From an uncultured Synergistales bacterium (GTDB lineage Bacteria > Synergistota > Synergistia > Synergistales > Aminobacteriaceae), in contig CAJOED010000054.1 in assembly GCA_905233335.1 (NCBI GenBank), positions 1 to 15,746 on the forward strand: a stretch of DNA of 15,746 nt, in the 5' to 3' direction. How positions within the stretch are numbered: the first letter of the stretch is position 1; the number at the start of each line of letters is the position of its first letter. Shown in pieces: positions 7,668 through 14,940 of this stretch. Made by a program: the position numbers and the translations under genes. The notes beneath the pieces were generated by a model. It was given only the letters and a program-made list of their open reading frames with translations. It searched no databases and was not told the origin of the DNA.

Positions 7668-7693
7668 ATAGTCCTTTGAGTCCCCGGAGTCCG
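7588..7693 (-). promoter_or_regulatory. GGACT repeats and possible RNA fold over a start codon
   Basis: On the minus strand, GGACT occurs three times at exact 9-nt spacing (ending at 7688, 7679 and 7670); the last copy overlaps the ribosome binding site of the ATG at 7667. The last copy (GGACTAT, 7674-7668) can pair over 7 bp with ATAGTCC at 7595-7589. The first (CGGACT) can pair with the same target over 6 bp, so the pairings exclude each other. Between them lie two more inverted repeats: TAAGC-AAAA-GCTTA (7663-7650) and ACCAACA/TGTTGGT (7642-7636 with 7615-7609). This could be a leader that controls access to the start, but I recognise no known riboswitch. Confidence 0.35.
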
Positions 7694-7742
7694 TCATTCT
7701 GCCTCGTGCCGGTCAATAACAGAGTGTATATTCTCAAGCCCC

Positions 7743-8432
7743 CTAAATATCCGCATCTTCTGCCTCGTCTTCTTTCCTGTCAGTCCATACTTCACGAATA
7801 TCAAACACGCCGTCGTTGAGTTTGTCTACAGCTTTGATTATTTTCTCGTACAGTCTTTCATAAGGCTGTCTTGAACGCGCCATAAGTCCCGATGTCCATA
7901 CACGCCCGGACGTAATATTGAACGGTATGTGTTTATGAAGCGGCAGTTCTTCAGCAACGGGATAATCGCGCTCCGAAATTATCTGGTTGGCTATCTTGCT
8001 CATCGACGACGTGTCATAACCCACTTTCACGAGGGGCAACTGTGCTTTCTCCTTGCCGTAACCTTTTGCGGTCTGGTACATAACGCCCAAGTTCGACAGC
8101 GAGAAAAAGTCAGGACGTACAGGAACGACGACAATATCAGCGAAATCAATAGCACTCTTTGAATCATCATCAAGATTCGGGGGGCAGTCTATAATTATCC
8201 ATTCTTCGGGAGCGTCTGCATCATCATCATCAAGAGTTTTCTTTATGCGCAGGGAGTTCCTGAAATAATTTTTCATGAAGCCCAGTGCATCGGAAAAGTT
8301 TCCCGACGGATCAAGATCCACTGCGAGCACGTTATTATGCCGGATTAGTGCTATTTGGGCGAGGATGACGGCTATTGTTGTCTTTCCCACTCCGCCTTTG
8401 CGGTTCAAAACTGCAACTGCAATTTTTGACAT
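7743..8432 (-). CDS. Orphan ParA/MinD-type ATPase
   Basis: A 229-residue P-loop ATPase of the ParA/Soj/MIPZ group. The deviant Walker A motif is RKGGVGKTT (residues 11-19) with signature Lys12 and Walker Lys17. The A' motif is DLDPSGN (Asp39, Asp41), where plasmid and Soj proteins have DPQGN. Walker B is IIIDCPPNLD with Asp82. Such proteins dimerise on ATP and position a cargo on the nucleoid, or a partner on the membrane. There is no amphipathic MinD-type C-terminal helix that I can see; the tail is acidic (DRKEDEAEDADI). No parB or parS-like site is next to it. The start ATG at 8432 has AGGTGAT at a suitable distance. It lies 24 nt after the EamA gene and about 75 nt before the membrane-anchored acidic gene, which is the obvious candidate partner. 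Confidence 0.85.
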   Translation of the reverse strand: MSKIAVAVLNRKGGVGKTTIAVILAQIALIRHNNVLAVDLDPSGNFSDALGFMKNYFRNSLRIKKTLDDDDADAPEEWIIIDCPPNLDDDSKSAIDFADIVVVPVRPDFFSLSNLGVMYQTAKGYGKEKAQLPLVKVGYDTSSMSKIANQIISERDYPVAEELPLHKHIPFNITSGRVWTSGLMARSRQPYERLYEKIIKAVDKLNDGVFDIREVWTDRKEDEAEDADI

Positions 8433-8456
8433 TTCTTTATCACCTGTATAAAAATA

Positions 8457-9308
8457 TTATTTTGACTTTACCATTATAATAATCGAAACCAGCACAACTG
8501 CAACCCCGATAAAATTAGCAAAGCTCATCTGTTCATTATATATTAACATGCCTATTAACACCGCAGTAACTGGTTCAATCGATGCTATAACTGGTACGCG
8601 GCTGGTGTCTGTTATTTTTTTGAGGCCGTTGTAGTACACGAAATACGCCAGCGATGTCGGCACAAGTCCATACGCAAAACCCACCGCAAGCACGTTCATA
8701 TTCACCGCAGAGAAATCCGGCCTCGTGAACGCTCCCAAGAACAGCACAGAGAACGCATAACTGTATGCACTTACCGTAACAGTATCGGCATGTTGTCCCG
8801 CTGACTTCCCGAAAATCGCCGCCATTCCGTAACAGAAACCTGAACCCAACCCCGCGATTATTCCCGTGAGAGAAATATTGCCGCTCGTGAAGTCCCCGCC
8901 CGTTACCGTGAGAATACAGCCCAAGATGTTCACAATCAGCGCAAAGATTTTCAGTGGCGTGAACTTTTCCCTGAAGATTATGCCGGAAGCTATTGCGGTG
9001 AATACTGGAGCGGTGTACATCATGACACACGCTATGGCCATTCCGTTAATCCTGATTGACGCGGTGTAGCAGATGTTGAAGATGCCATGACTGACGAGGC
9101 CAAGAAGCATACACGAGATTAACGCTGTTTTGTCGCGGATGATGATGTTTTTTCTGTTACGCAACAACGCCGCAAGAAACATTATCACGAACGCAGACAA
9201 CATACGCAGAAAGCTGGTGAGAGAATCGCCCGCGCCCAAAGACGCAAGAAGTTTCACAAATACGCCGATAGTCCCCCAGAGAACTCCGGCAGTGAATATT
9301 TGCAGCAT
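8457..9308 (-). CDS. EamA/DMT-superfamily transporter
   Basis: A 283-residue integral membrane protein with about ten hydrophobic helices arranged as two EamA repeats. The N-terminal repeat opens with FTAGVLWGTIGVFVKLLASL. The C-terminal repeat carries the family pattern AYFVYYNGLKKI, then VIASIEPVTAVLIGMLIYNE, near the end. Members of this drug/metabolite transporter superfamily export amino acids, purines or other small metabolites; the substrate cannot be predicted here. It starts with ATG at 9308, 4 nt after the trpF stop, with only a weak AAGAAG-type site, so it is probably translationally coupled to trpF. Association with a PRAI-like enzyme hints at an aromatic or amino-acid metabolite, but this is only proximity. 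Confidence 0.85.
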   Translation of the reverse strand: MLQIFTAGVLWGTIGVFVKLLASLGAGDSLTSFLRMLSAFVIMFLAALLRNRKNIIIRDKTALISCMLLGLVSHGIFNICYTASIRINGMAIACVMMYTAPVFTAIASGIIFREKFTPLKIFALIVNILGCILTVTGGDFTSGNISLTGIIAGLGSGFCYGMAAIFGKSAGQHADTVTVSAYSYAFSVLFLGAFTRPDFSAVNMNVLAVGFAYGLVPTSLAYFVYYNGLKKITDTSRVPVIASIEPVTAVLIGMLIYNEQMSFANFIGVAVVLVSIIIMVKSK

Positions 9309-9312
9309 GATG

Positions 9313-9930
9313 TTAGATCTGTTGCTTCTTGAAGCTCTTTACGCCCAAGATAAACTTCATGACTTTTCGGTAATCCTTCATTCTGTTAGCTTCTACTCCT
9401 GTATTTACGTCGAGCGCGTAAGGTGGAGGAGTAATTTCGAGTGCCTTGTGGAAATTTTCCGGCGTTAACCCTCCCGCAAGAAAATATTTGCGTCTCACTG
9501 CACCGAGCAATGACCAGTCGAACGATTGACCGCCACCGGCTTTTCCGTCGAGAAGCACATAGTCGGCGGTGGAGTAACGAGCTTTTTCCGCGTCCATCGG
9601 CTTGGTAACACGGAATGCCTTTATGATGGGACAACGTATATATTCGCGCAGTGAAGCAATGTATTCTGCTGTTTCGTCCCCGTGAAGCTGTACCATGTCA
9701 AGCCCGGCAACCTCTACACACAGTGCAACGTTGCGGAGTGATTCGTTCGCGAAAATTCCGACGCTCTTTATGCCCCTGCGTAACTTTGAGCGCAAATACC
9801 CGGCGTGTTCCGGTGCTATGAAGTGCCTGCTTCTTGTCGAAAACGCAAACCCAACGTAATCAGGCACAAGCTCATTCATGATTCCGATTTCTACCTCGTG
9901 AGTGAGACCCGATATTTTTACCTTTGCCAT
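9313..9930 (-). CDS. trpF: Phosphoribosylanthranilate isomerase homologue with Cys-to-Ser change
   Basis: A 205-residue (beta/alpha)8-barrel protein of the TrpF family, which performs the Amadori rearrangement of N-(5-phosphoribosyl)anthranilate in tryptophan synthesis. Family landmarks are present: KISGLT at the first strand, DMVQLHGDE, VLLDGKAGGGQSFDW (with the general-acid Asp), FLAGGLTPENF and ALDVNTGVEANRMKD at the phosphate-binding end. The general-base Cys of the KICGLT motif (Cys7 in the Thermotoga maritima enzyme, as I recall it) is Ser7 here, encoded by TCG, two changes away from TGC. The start is ATG at 9930: it matches the family N-terminus, while the upstream in-frame ATG at 9972 falls inside a terminator hairpin. 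No other trp gene is in the window, so activity as a true TrpF is uncertain. It heads a probable operon with eamA and parA. Confidence 0.85.
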   Translation of the reverse strand: MAKVKISGLTHEVEIGIMNELVPDYVGFAFSTRSRHFIAPEHAGYLRSKLRRGIKSVGIFANESLRNVALCVEVAGLDMVQLHGDETAEYIASLREYIRCPIIKAFRVTKPMDAEKARYSTADYVLLDGKAGGGQSFDWSLLGAVRRKYFLAGGLTPENFHKALEITPPPYALDVNTGVEANRMKDYRKVMKFILGVKSFKKQQI

Positions 9931-9950
9931 TTCACAAAAAGTGCCCCCTG

Positions 9951-9986
9951 ATAAAAATAAAAGCAGAGCCATTATTAACAGCCCTG
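9951..9986 (-). terminator. Rho-independent terminator of the NhaC-family gene
   Basis: Read on the minus strand, CAGGGCT pairs with GGCTCTG (7 bp including two G-U pairs) around a 9-nt AT-rich loop, and is followed at once by CTTTTATTTTTAT. It lies 20 nt past the antiporter stop codon. Its position also argues that trpF starts at 9930 and not at 9972. Confidence 0.75.
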
Positions 9987-10006
9987 CCGAAATTATACAA
10001 TACTTA

Positions 10007-11455
10007 CTACTTCACGTGTTCTACTTCAGGTTCAGACGGAAGTCCGAACAGCGGCACAAACCTGTCAAGCCCCGTAAGTGTCAGTATCAGCATAGAGAGC
10101 ACCGCAATCCACGCAAGATAATTATGCATGATAATATCCATGAGGCTTATTGCTCCTTCTGCCATCGGGTAAACCGCATAAGTTATCCCAGCAAAGAACG
10201 CAAGATACACATGCCACGGGATTAACTGTGAGCCGAACACTCCCATAGCGTCCGCAAACGTAGCATTCCTCAGCGCGAGCTTGTACAGAGCTTTTTCGTC
10301 TCCCTTTATGTGGTTGTCTGTGAGGTCTTTTATGATGGGACTCATCGTTACTATCTGCGCCATTTCGTCAGCAAGTGCCGCGTTCCCTATGAGGCATAAC
10401 AACCCGTTCGCGAACATCAAGTGCCGGACTTTGTGCACACAGCTCATTACGATTTTTGCGATTGCGTCAAACGCATTCATACGCCGCATTACTCCTCCGA
10501 ATGCCCCGATCCATAACATCATGACGATAACCCAGCTTCCTGCGTCGGCAAAACTTGACTGCACCATTTCGAGAAACTTCATGATGTCCGTAACTGTCCC
10601 GGCAAAATATCCGCATATCAGCGAGCCCAAAATACCCGTTCCCAAGCACACGAGAGTATTAGTTCCCATTCCCGCAAGAACGAGGACGCATATTAACGGT
10701 ATCACCATATAGTACGGGACACCCGCGCGAACTTGATTCAGGAGCGTAACTGCCGCAGGACGTTTCTCCTCAAGTGCCGCCCATACTGTTTGAGGTATCT
10801 GCGCAATAGCCTCGTTAGCGTTTCCGACCGTGTCAGGAAGTCCCATGTTCACAGCCGCAAAGTAAAAAGCAGCAGCTCCACCCACAAGACACAGGAACGA
10901 CCATACGCCCTGATGACGTACTCTGTCGGTGATGACGACTCCCTGAAGGCTTGAGCTTACGACCGTAGTATCCGAAATCAGCCCGATGTTGTCGCCGAAA
11001 CATGAACCGCCTGCAATCGCCGCTATCGTGAGGACATTGCTTCCGCCGACAATGTGATTCAGCCACAAGAATATAGGTGCACATGCCGCGAACGTTCCCC
11101 ATGATGTTCCTGTTGCGATTGAGAGTATTGCGGTTACGACGAGAGATACGACAGCTACGAGCTTTGCGGTGAGGCCGAGCGATAATGCCATGTTGATGAT
11201 TGACGCGGCAACTCCCGTCTCCATGAAGCACGTAGCAACTGCATAAGCCATCTGCAGAATCAGGAAGACGACGAGAATATGTTTGAGGTTTTCGATTGCG
11301 GCATCCATGAGGTCATTGAATTTCACTCCGCCGAAAATCATACCGATTAGAATTGCGTAGACAAGTGCAAGAGGTGCGGCCAAGAGAATATCAAGTCCCA
11401 GTCTCATTAATACGCCGAGAACGATAACGGGACTTAATTTGATAAGAGCCAACAT
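10007..11455 (-). CDS. NhaC-family Na+/H+ antiporter-type transporter
   Basis: A 482-residue polytopic inner-membrane protein with about twelve hydrophobic segments. The diagnostic motifs of the NhaC (Na_H_antiporter) family are present: ATGTSWGTFAACAPI (about residues 114-128) and the second GGSCFGDNIGLISDTTVVSS (149-168), which carries the conserved acidic and polar residues of the ion path. The C-terminal half repeats the layout, with ALADEMAQIVTMSPII. Members exchange Na+ for H+, or couple Na+/H+ to organic acids or amines (for example malate-lactate antiporters), so the exact substrate is open. The start ATG at 11455 follows GGGAGTGAT at a long spacing. It is a single-gene transcript: a divergent intergenic region lies upstream and a terminator lies 20 nt downstream. 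Confidence 0.88.
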   Translation of the reverse strand: MLALIKLSPVIVLGVLMRLGLDILLAAPLALVYAILIGMIFGGVKFNDLMDAAIENLKHILVVFLILQMAYAVATCFMETGVAASIINMALSLGLTAKLVAVVSLVVTAILSIATGTSWGTFAACAPIFLWLNHIVGGSNVLTIAAIAGGSCFGDNIGLISDTTVVSSSLQGVVITDRVRHQGVWSFLCLVGGAAAFYFAAVNMGLPDTVGNANEAIAQIPQTVWAALEEKRPAAVTLLNQVRAGVPYYMVIPLICVLVLAGMGTNTLVCLGTGILGSLICGYFAGTVTDIMKFLEMVQSSFADAGSWVIVMMLWIGAFGGVMRRMNAFDAIAKIVMSCVHKVRHLMFANGLLCLIGNAALADEMAQIVTMSPIIKDLTDNHIKGDEKALYKLALRNATFADAMGVFGSQLIPWHVYLAFFAGITYAVYPMAEGAISLMDIIMHNYLAWIAVLSMLILTLTGLDRFVPLFGLPSEPEVEHVK

Positions 11456-11530
11456 GATTTATATAATCACTCCCGGAAAAATAAAAATTTTCGTAATTGT
11501 ATCACGCTATACATGAGGGAGAAAAAAATT
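11456..11530. promoter_or_regulatory. Divergent intergenic region between antiporter and GT4 gene
   Basis: This 75-bp AT-rich gap must carry the promoters for both divergent genes. On the minus strand GATACAAT (around 11505-11498) is a plausible -10 box for the antiporter gene, but no good -35 is seen. On the plus strand GAGGGAGA (11516-11523) is a strong ribosome binding site 8 nt before the ATG at 11531. No convincing plus-strand -10/-35 pair is visible. Confidence 0.35.
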
Positions 11531-12679
11531 ATGCGGGTGTTATTCGTTAATGAGGTTTGCGGGACGGGTAGTACGGGAAAAATCACGTGTGAGCTTGCAG
11601 AGAATTATGAACGTGAAGGCCATCAAGTGAAAATCGCTTACGGGAGAAGTTCATTTGTGCCGGAGAAGTATCAGCGTTTTGCGGTGAGAATAGGAAGCAG
11701 CTATGACGTTTACACGCACGCACTCATGACACGACTCACTGACAGGCACGGCTTCTACTCATCACACGCAACGAGAAAATTTTTGCGCTGGGCAGATAGT
11801 TATGACCCGTCTCTGCTATGGCTGCATAATATTCACGGCTATTATGTGAATGTCGAGTTGTTATTCTCATGGGTAAAGTCCCGGCCAAGTATGAAGGTGT
11901 TATGGACGCTCCATGACTGCTGGACGTTCACGGGGCACTGTGCGTACTTCACGATGGCAGGCTGTGAGAAGTGGAGAACTCACTGTGAGAAGTGTCCGCA
12001 AAAATCTTCATACCCTGCTTCACTAGTCGACAACTCCTACACGAACTACGAGCGCAAACGCAAAATCTTCACCGGCGTTCATGACCTCACGATAATTACT
12101 CCGTCGGAATGGCTTGCGTCCCTCGTGAAAATGAGCTTCCTCCGTGAATACCCCGTAGAAGTCCGAAACAACACGATAGACACCGGCATATTCAGGCCGA
12201 CAAAAAATAACTTCCGGGAAAAATATAATCTCATGGGAAAGTTTATAGTGCTGGGAGTAGCAAGTCTTTGGGAAGGGCGCAAGGGACTTCATGATTTCGT
12301 GAAGCTGTCATCACTTCTTGACCCGGAAAAATTCGCAGTCGTCCTCGTCGGAAAAATGACTCCAGAACAGCAGAAATCTTTACCCGAAAACATTATCACT
12401 ATTCCACGAACAGAAAGCAGAAAGGACTTGGCCGGGATATATACGGCGGCGGATGTATTCTTCTGTTCAAGCTATGAGGAGAACTACCCGACCGTTAATC
12501 TTGAGGCGGAAGCGTGCGGGACTCCCGTAATCACTTATGACTCCGGCGGCTGTCCCGAAACTGTGAAGAGAGATGATTCATGCGTCGTCCGTACGGGGGA
12601 TGTAGAAGCAGTGAGAAACATCATCATACAAAAAACGACAGACCCCGAAACGAGATCTGCCGCTTGTGTGAGTGAGTGA
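11531..12679 (+). CDS. GT4-family glycosyltransferase
   Basis: A 382-residue GT-B fold retaining glycosyltransferase. The N-terminal domain starts MRVLFVNEVCGTGSTGKIT, the usual opening of one GT4 subgroup, with the glycine-rich loop for the donor or acceptor. Residues 128-156 form a Cys-rich insert (HDCWTFTGHCAYF, then GCEKW and HCEKCPQK), also typical of this subgroup. The C-terminal nucleotide-sugar domain has SLWEGRKGLHDF and the E-x7-E motif in YEENYPTVNLEAEACGTPVI (Glu317 and Glu325). It probably adds a sugar to a surface polysaccharide or lipid-linked glycan in the cytoplasm. The start at 11531 is chosen over an in-frame ATG at 11513 because GAGGGAGA sits at the right distance only from 11531. 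The C-terminus is somewhat shorter than usual, ending soon after the Rossmann core, so a small 3' truncation is possible. It is convergent with fliD (8-nt gap). Confidence 0.85.
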   Translation: MRVLFVNEVCGTGSTGKITCELAENYEREGHQVKIAYGRSSFVPEKYQRFAVRIGSSYDVYTHALMTRLTDRHGFYSSHATRKFLRWADSYDPSLLWLHNIHGYYVNVELLFSWVKSRPSMKVLWTLHDCWTFTGHCAYFTMAGCEKWRTHCEKCPQKSSYPASLVDNSYTNYERKRKIFTGVHDLTIITPSEWLASLVKMSFLREYPVEVRNNTIDTGIFRPTKNNFREKYNLMGKFIVLGVASLWEGRKGLHDFVKLSSLLDPEKFAVVLVGKMTPEQQKSLPENIITIPRTESRKDLAGIYTAADVFFCSSYEENYPTVNLEAEACGTPVITYDSGGCPETVKRDDSCVVRTGDVEAVRNIIIQKTTDPETRSAACVSE

Positions 12680-12687
12680 TAAACAAT

Positions 12688-14940
12688 CTATGACTCTGAT
12701 GAACTGCTTGTTGACTGACCGTTCAGCATGTTCAGGATTGACGCTATAGAGTTCGCCTGCTGTGAGAGTTTTGCGAATTGCGTCTCTGAATTTGCGTACC
12801 TCGTGCGTAAACTCTCCTCCATGCGGTCGAGTCTGTCCTGGTACTTTTCGAGATACTCATCTATTGAGGCTATGCGTGTGTCGAGGTCGTCAATCTGCCG
12901 CGACAATGTGCCTTTCGTTTCACCGCTCGCCGAACTCGTCGTCATTGACTTTATCCACGAATCCATGTTGTTCGCGAACATCAGCATGAGTTCCTGCACC
13001 TCGTCAGGGTTGTCCTCCAACGCTGTCATAAATTCGTCCGGGTCAAAAACGAGTTCCCCGCTCTTGCCGTAGTCGTCAGAAGTCGTCTCAATCCCTATCT
13101 GGTACAAGCCCTTGTACGTGTAATTCATTTTCAGAGCCTTCATTGCCGCCGTCCCTGACATCGTGATAGAGTCGCCGTTCGTCGATGTTATTACGAGCTT
13201 GTCGTTCTCAATGGATGCTTTGAGCAGTGGAGCGTCTAATAACCTTCCGTCATCACCGTAATATATGTCCCTCATTGCCGGGTTGGTACTGTCGCTTATC
13301 ATGTCGACGATGCTCTGAAGAGTGCTGTAAGGCGTGATGTTCACATCAACATACTTTGAGCCTATTCGGAGTCGTAACGTTGCGTCGGAACGGAGGCCGT
13401 TATTCTGCATTGTCCCGTAAATCTCTTCACTGCTCGTCCTGTTCGTGAATGAGAATGTGAAGTCATTGCTGATGAGGCTCCGCATCTGGCTCTTTGTGTT
13501 GCGCAGTAACGAGTCCCCGTGCAGAAGTCCCCAGCGCATTCTGAAGTCGTCGCTGTCTATCGTAGCTTTTGCGTCCTCGTCAACCTGGCTTTCCGTCATG
13601 CGCGTATTAATCCACGACATGAGGTCATTATACCCGTCAACGAGTGTTTGAATGCTCTCCACTGCTTTTTGTGCGTCGTGGGCAACATCAAGTGAAACTT
13701 CTCCGACACCTTTAAGGTTAATCGTCATGCCCTTTATGAGTTCATTGTCGTATGCTTCCCCGATGTTGTTCGATGAGCGCGTATAACTTTCCCCGTCAAG
13801 TATCAGTATTGCGTCCTGTGCGGCGGTGTAGTGGTCTCCGTCTGTTTTGTCGAGGCCAAGTGCAGCGAGTAAATCTCCGTCGGAGTCGTCGCTCAAAGCA
13901 AAAGTGTTCTCGTTGTACTCGTAAGACACAGTCAGCTCATCACTGTATGCAGGGAGTCCGCTTCTTGTCGTTAGTGATGTCGGACTCCAGTCGAAATTGA
14001 ACACGTTGAAGGCTCCGTTTGTGCCGTCCTTCACAGAAAGCCCGAGAGTATTTTTCACGGTTGCAACGTCCTCGCTGTTTGTGAGGTCGTATGTCTTTTC
14101 ACCGAACGTTACCGATGACAGACTGCCGCCCACTTTCGTGAATCCCTGCTCGCGTAGGTCGAGAGTATCCCGGTAATTCCGCACAGCAGTATATTCTCTT
14201 ACGCTTCCGTCTGCAGTCGTGAGGTTGATGTTGTATTTCGAGTTCTGGCCGGGGTTCGGGTAATACCATTCGTAGTCCGTGCCCGTCTTCCACTCAATTT
14301 GTGCGAGTCCGCTGTCCTCGTTCTTGGTAACCTCGAAATCAATGCCCTCATAGAAAGTTTTTGTGCCCTGAGTAATTGTCGTAGTGCCGCCCTCAAAGTA
14401 TGAGTAGTCAGCAGTGCCGCTTATGCCGTCAAGTATTGAGTCAACGTTCGAGCGCGTAACGTCCATGCTGAACACTTCGCCGCCGCCTTCACCCCTTCCC
14501 GTGTAAGTGAGAGTGAGTGTTGAGTTCGTTGCGGGAGTAGAGTTGCGCCACTTGATGACTGTAGCATGTTCGCCGGTGTCCTCGTCTGCCTCATCAGCCC
14601 CGGCAATGTAGTAGTCCGTGCCGTAATAGTAGCTGTTGCCGCTGTCGTCGGTGAGGGTGAAGAGTTCGTAGAGTTTTTCTATAATTTCGGCATCGGTGTC
14701 GTCGGTGGAAAGTCCAGCTTCATCAAGTATTTGTTCGTAGCTCAAGTACTTCCCGGAAATGTTGCCGTCGTCGACAAGAATATTTATTGCGGTGTCGCCG
14801 TCAGTGTAAACTGCTTGTGCCTGCAACGGTGCGAAACTGTCATATTCTACTGTGTACTCTGTGCCTTTGTCGGGGCGTGAAGGTGTGAAGGTGCGTCGTG
14901 CGGTTCGATTGTTACTGTTGTTGTCGTAGTAGTTTTCCAT
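12688..14940 (-). CDS. fliD: Flagellar filament cap FliD, C-terminal frame
   Basis: A 750-residue frame that contains the FliD C-terminal half. FliD (HAP2) forms the pentameric cap that folds flagellin at the filament tip. The last ~100 residues are the classical coiled-coil end: ENPDEVQELMLMF, then LSRQIDDLDTRIASIDEYLE and LDRMEESLRTRYANSETQFA. Upstream are a flagellin-like stretch (GMTINLKGVGEVSLDV; AVESIQTLVDGYNDLMSWIN) that matches the usual FliD core, and before it several Ig-like or beta-rich repeats (SYYYGTDYYIAG; FYEGIDFEV). The ATG at 14940 is probably not a real start: it lies inside the overlap with the upstream frame, and its first ~20 residues (Asn, Arg and Tyr-rich) do not fit the repeats. 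The real gene continues upstream in the other frame; an 8-bp tandem repeat at 14877-14893 separates the two. It is convergent with the GT4 gene. Confidence 0.85.
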   Translation of the reverse strand: MENYYDNNSNNRTARRTFTPSRPDKGTEYTVEYDSFAPLQAQAVYTDGDTAINILVDDGNISGKYLSYEQILDEAGLSTDDTDAEIIEKLYELFTLTDDSGNSYYYGTDYYIAGADEADEDTGEHATVIKWRNSTPATNSTLTLTYTGRGEGGGEVFSMDVTRSNVDSILDGISGTADYSYFEGGTTTITQGTKTFYEGIDFEVTKNEDSGLAQIEWKTGTDYEWYYPNPGQNSKYNINLTTADGSVREYTAVRNYRDTLDLREQGFTKVGGSLSSVTFGEKTYDLTNSEDVATVKNTLGLSVKDGTNGAFNVFNFDWSPTSLTTRSGLPAYSDELTVSYEYNENTFALSDDSDGDLLAALGLDKTDGDHYTAAQDAILILDGESYTRSSNNIGEAYDNELIKGMTINLKGVGEVSLDVAHDAQKAVESIQTLVDGYNDLMSWINTRMTESQVDEDAKATIDSDDFRMRWGLLHGDSLLRNTKSQMRSLISNDFTFSFTNRTSSEEIYGTMQNNGLRSDATLRLRIGSKYVDVNITPYSTLQSIVDMISDSTNPAMRDIYYGDDGRLLDAPLLKASIENDKLVITSTNGDSITMSGTAAMKALKMNYTYKGLYQIGIETTSDDYGKSGELVFDPDEFMTALEDNPDEVQELMLMFANNMDSWIKSMTTSSASGETKGTLSRQIDDLDTRIASIDEYLEKYQDRLDRMEESLRTRYANSETQFAKLSQQANSIASILNMLNGQSTSSSSES

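Noticed and set aside
7588..7675. Hammerhead-type self-cleaving ribozyme suggested by GGACGAAA on the plus strand
   Set aside because: The required CUGANGA core segment is absent upstream, and the stems do not take the three-way arrangement around it.
9931..9972. Longer trpF start at 9972
   Set aside because: The extra 14 residues do not match the family N-terminus, and the ATG lies inside the hairpin of the antiporter gene's terminator.
14900..14940. ATG at 14940 as start of an independent fliD gene
   Set aside because: The codons after it read out of frame through sequence that fits the repeat pattern (TTTTTTVTIEP) in the other frame; the 8-bp repeat explains the frame change better than a new start.
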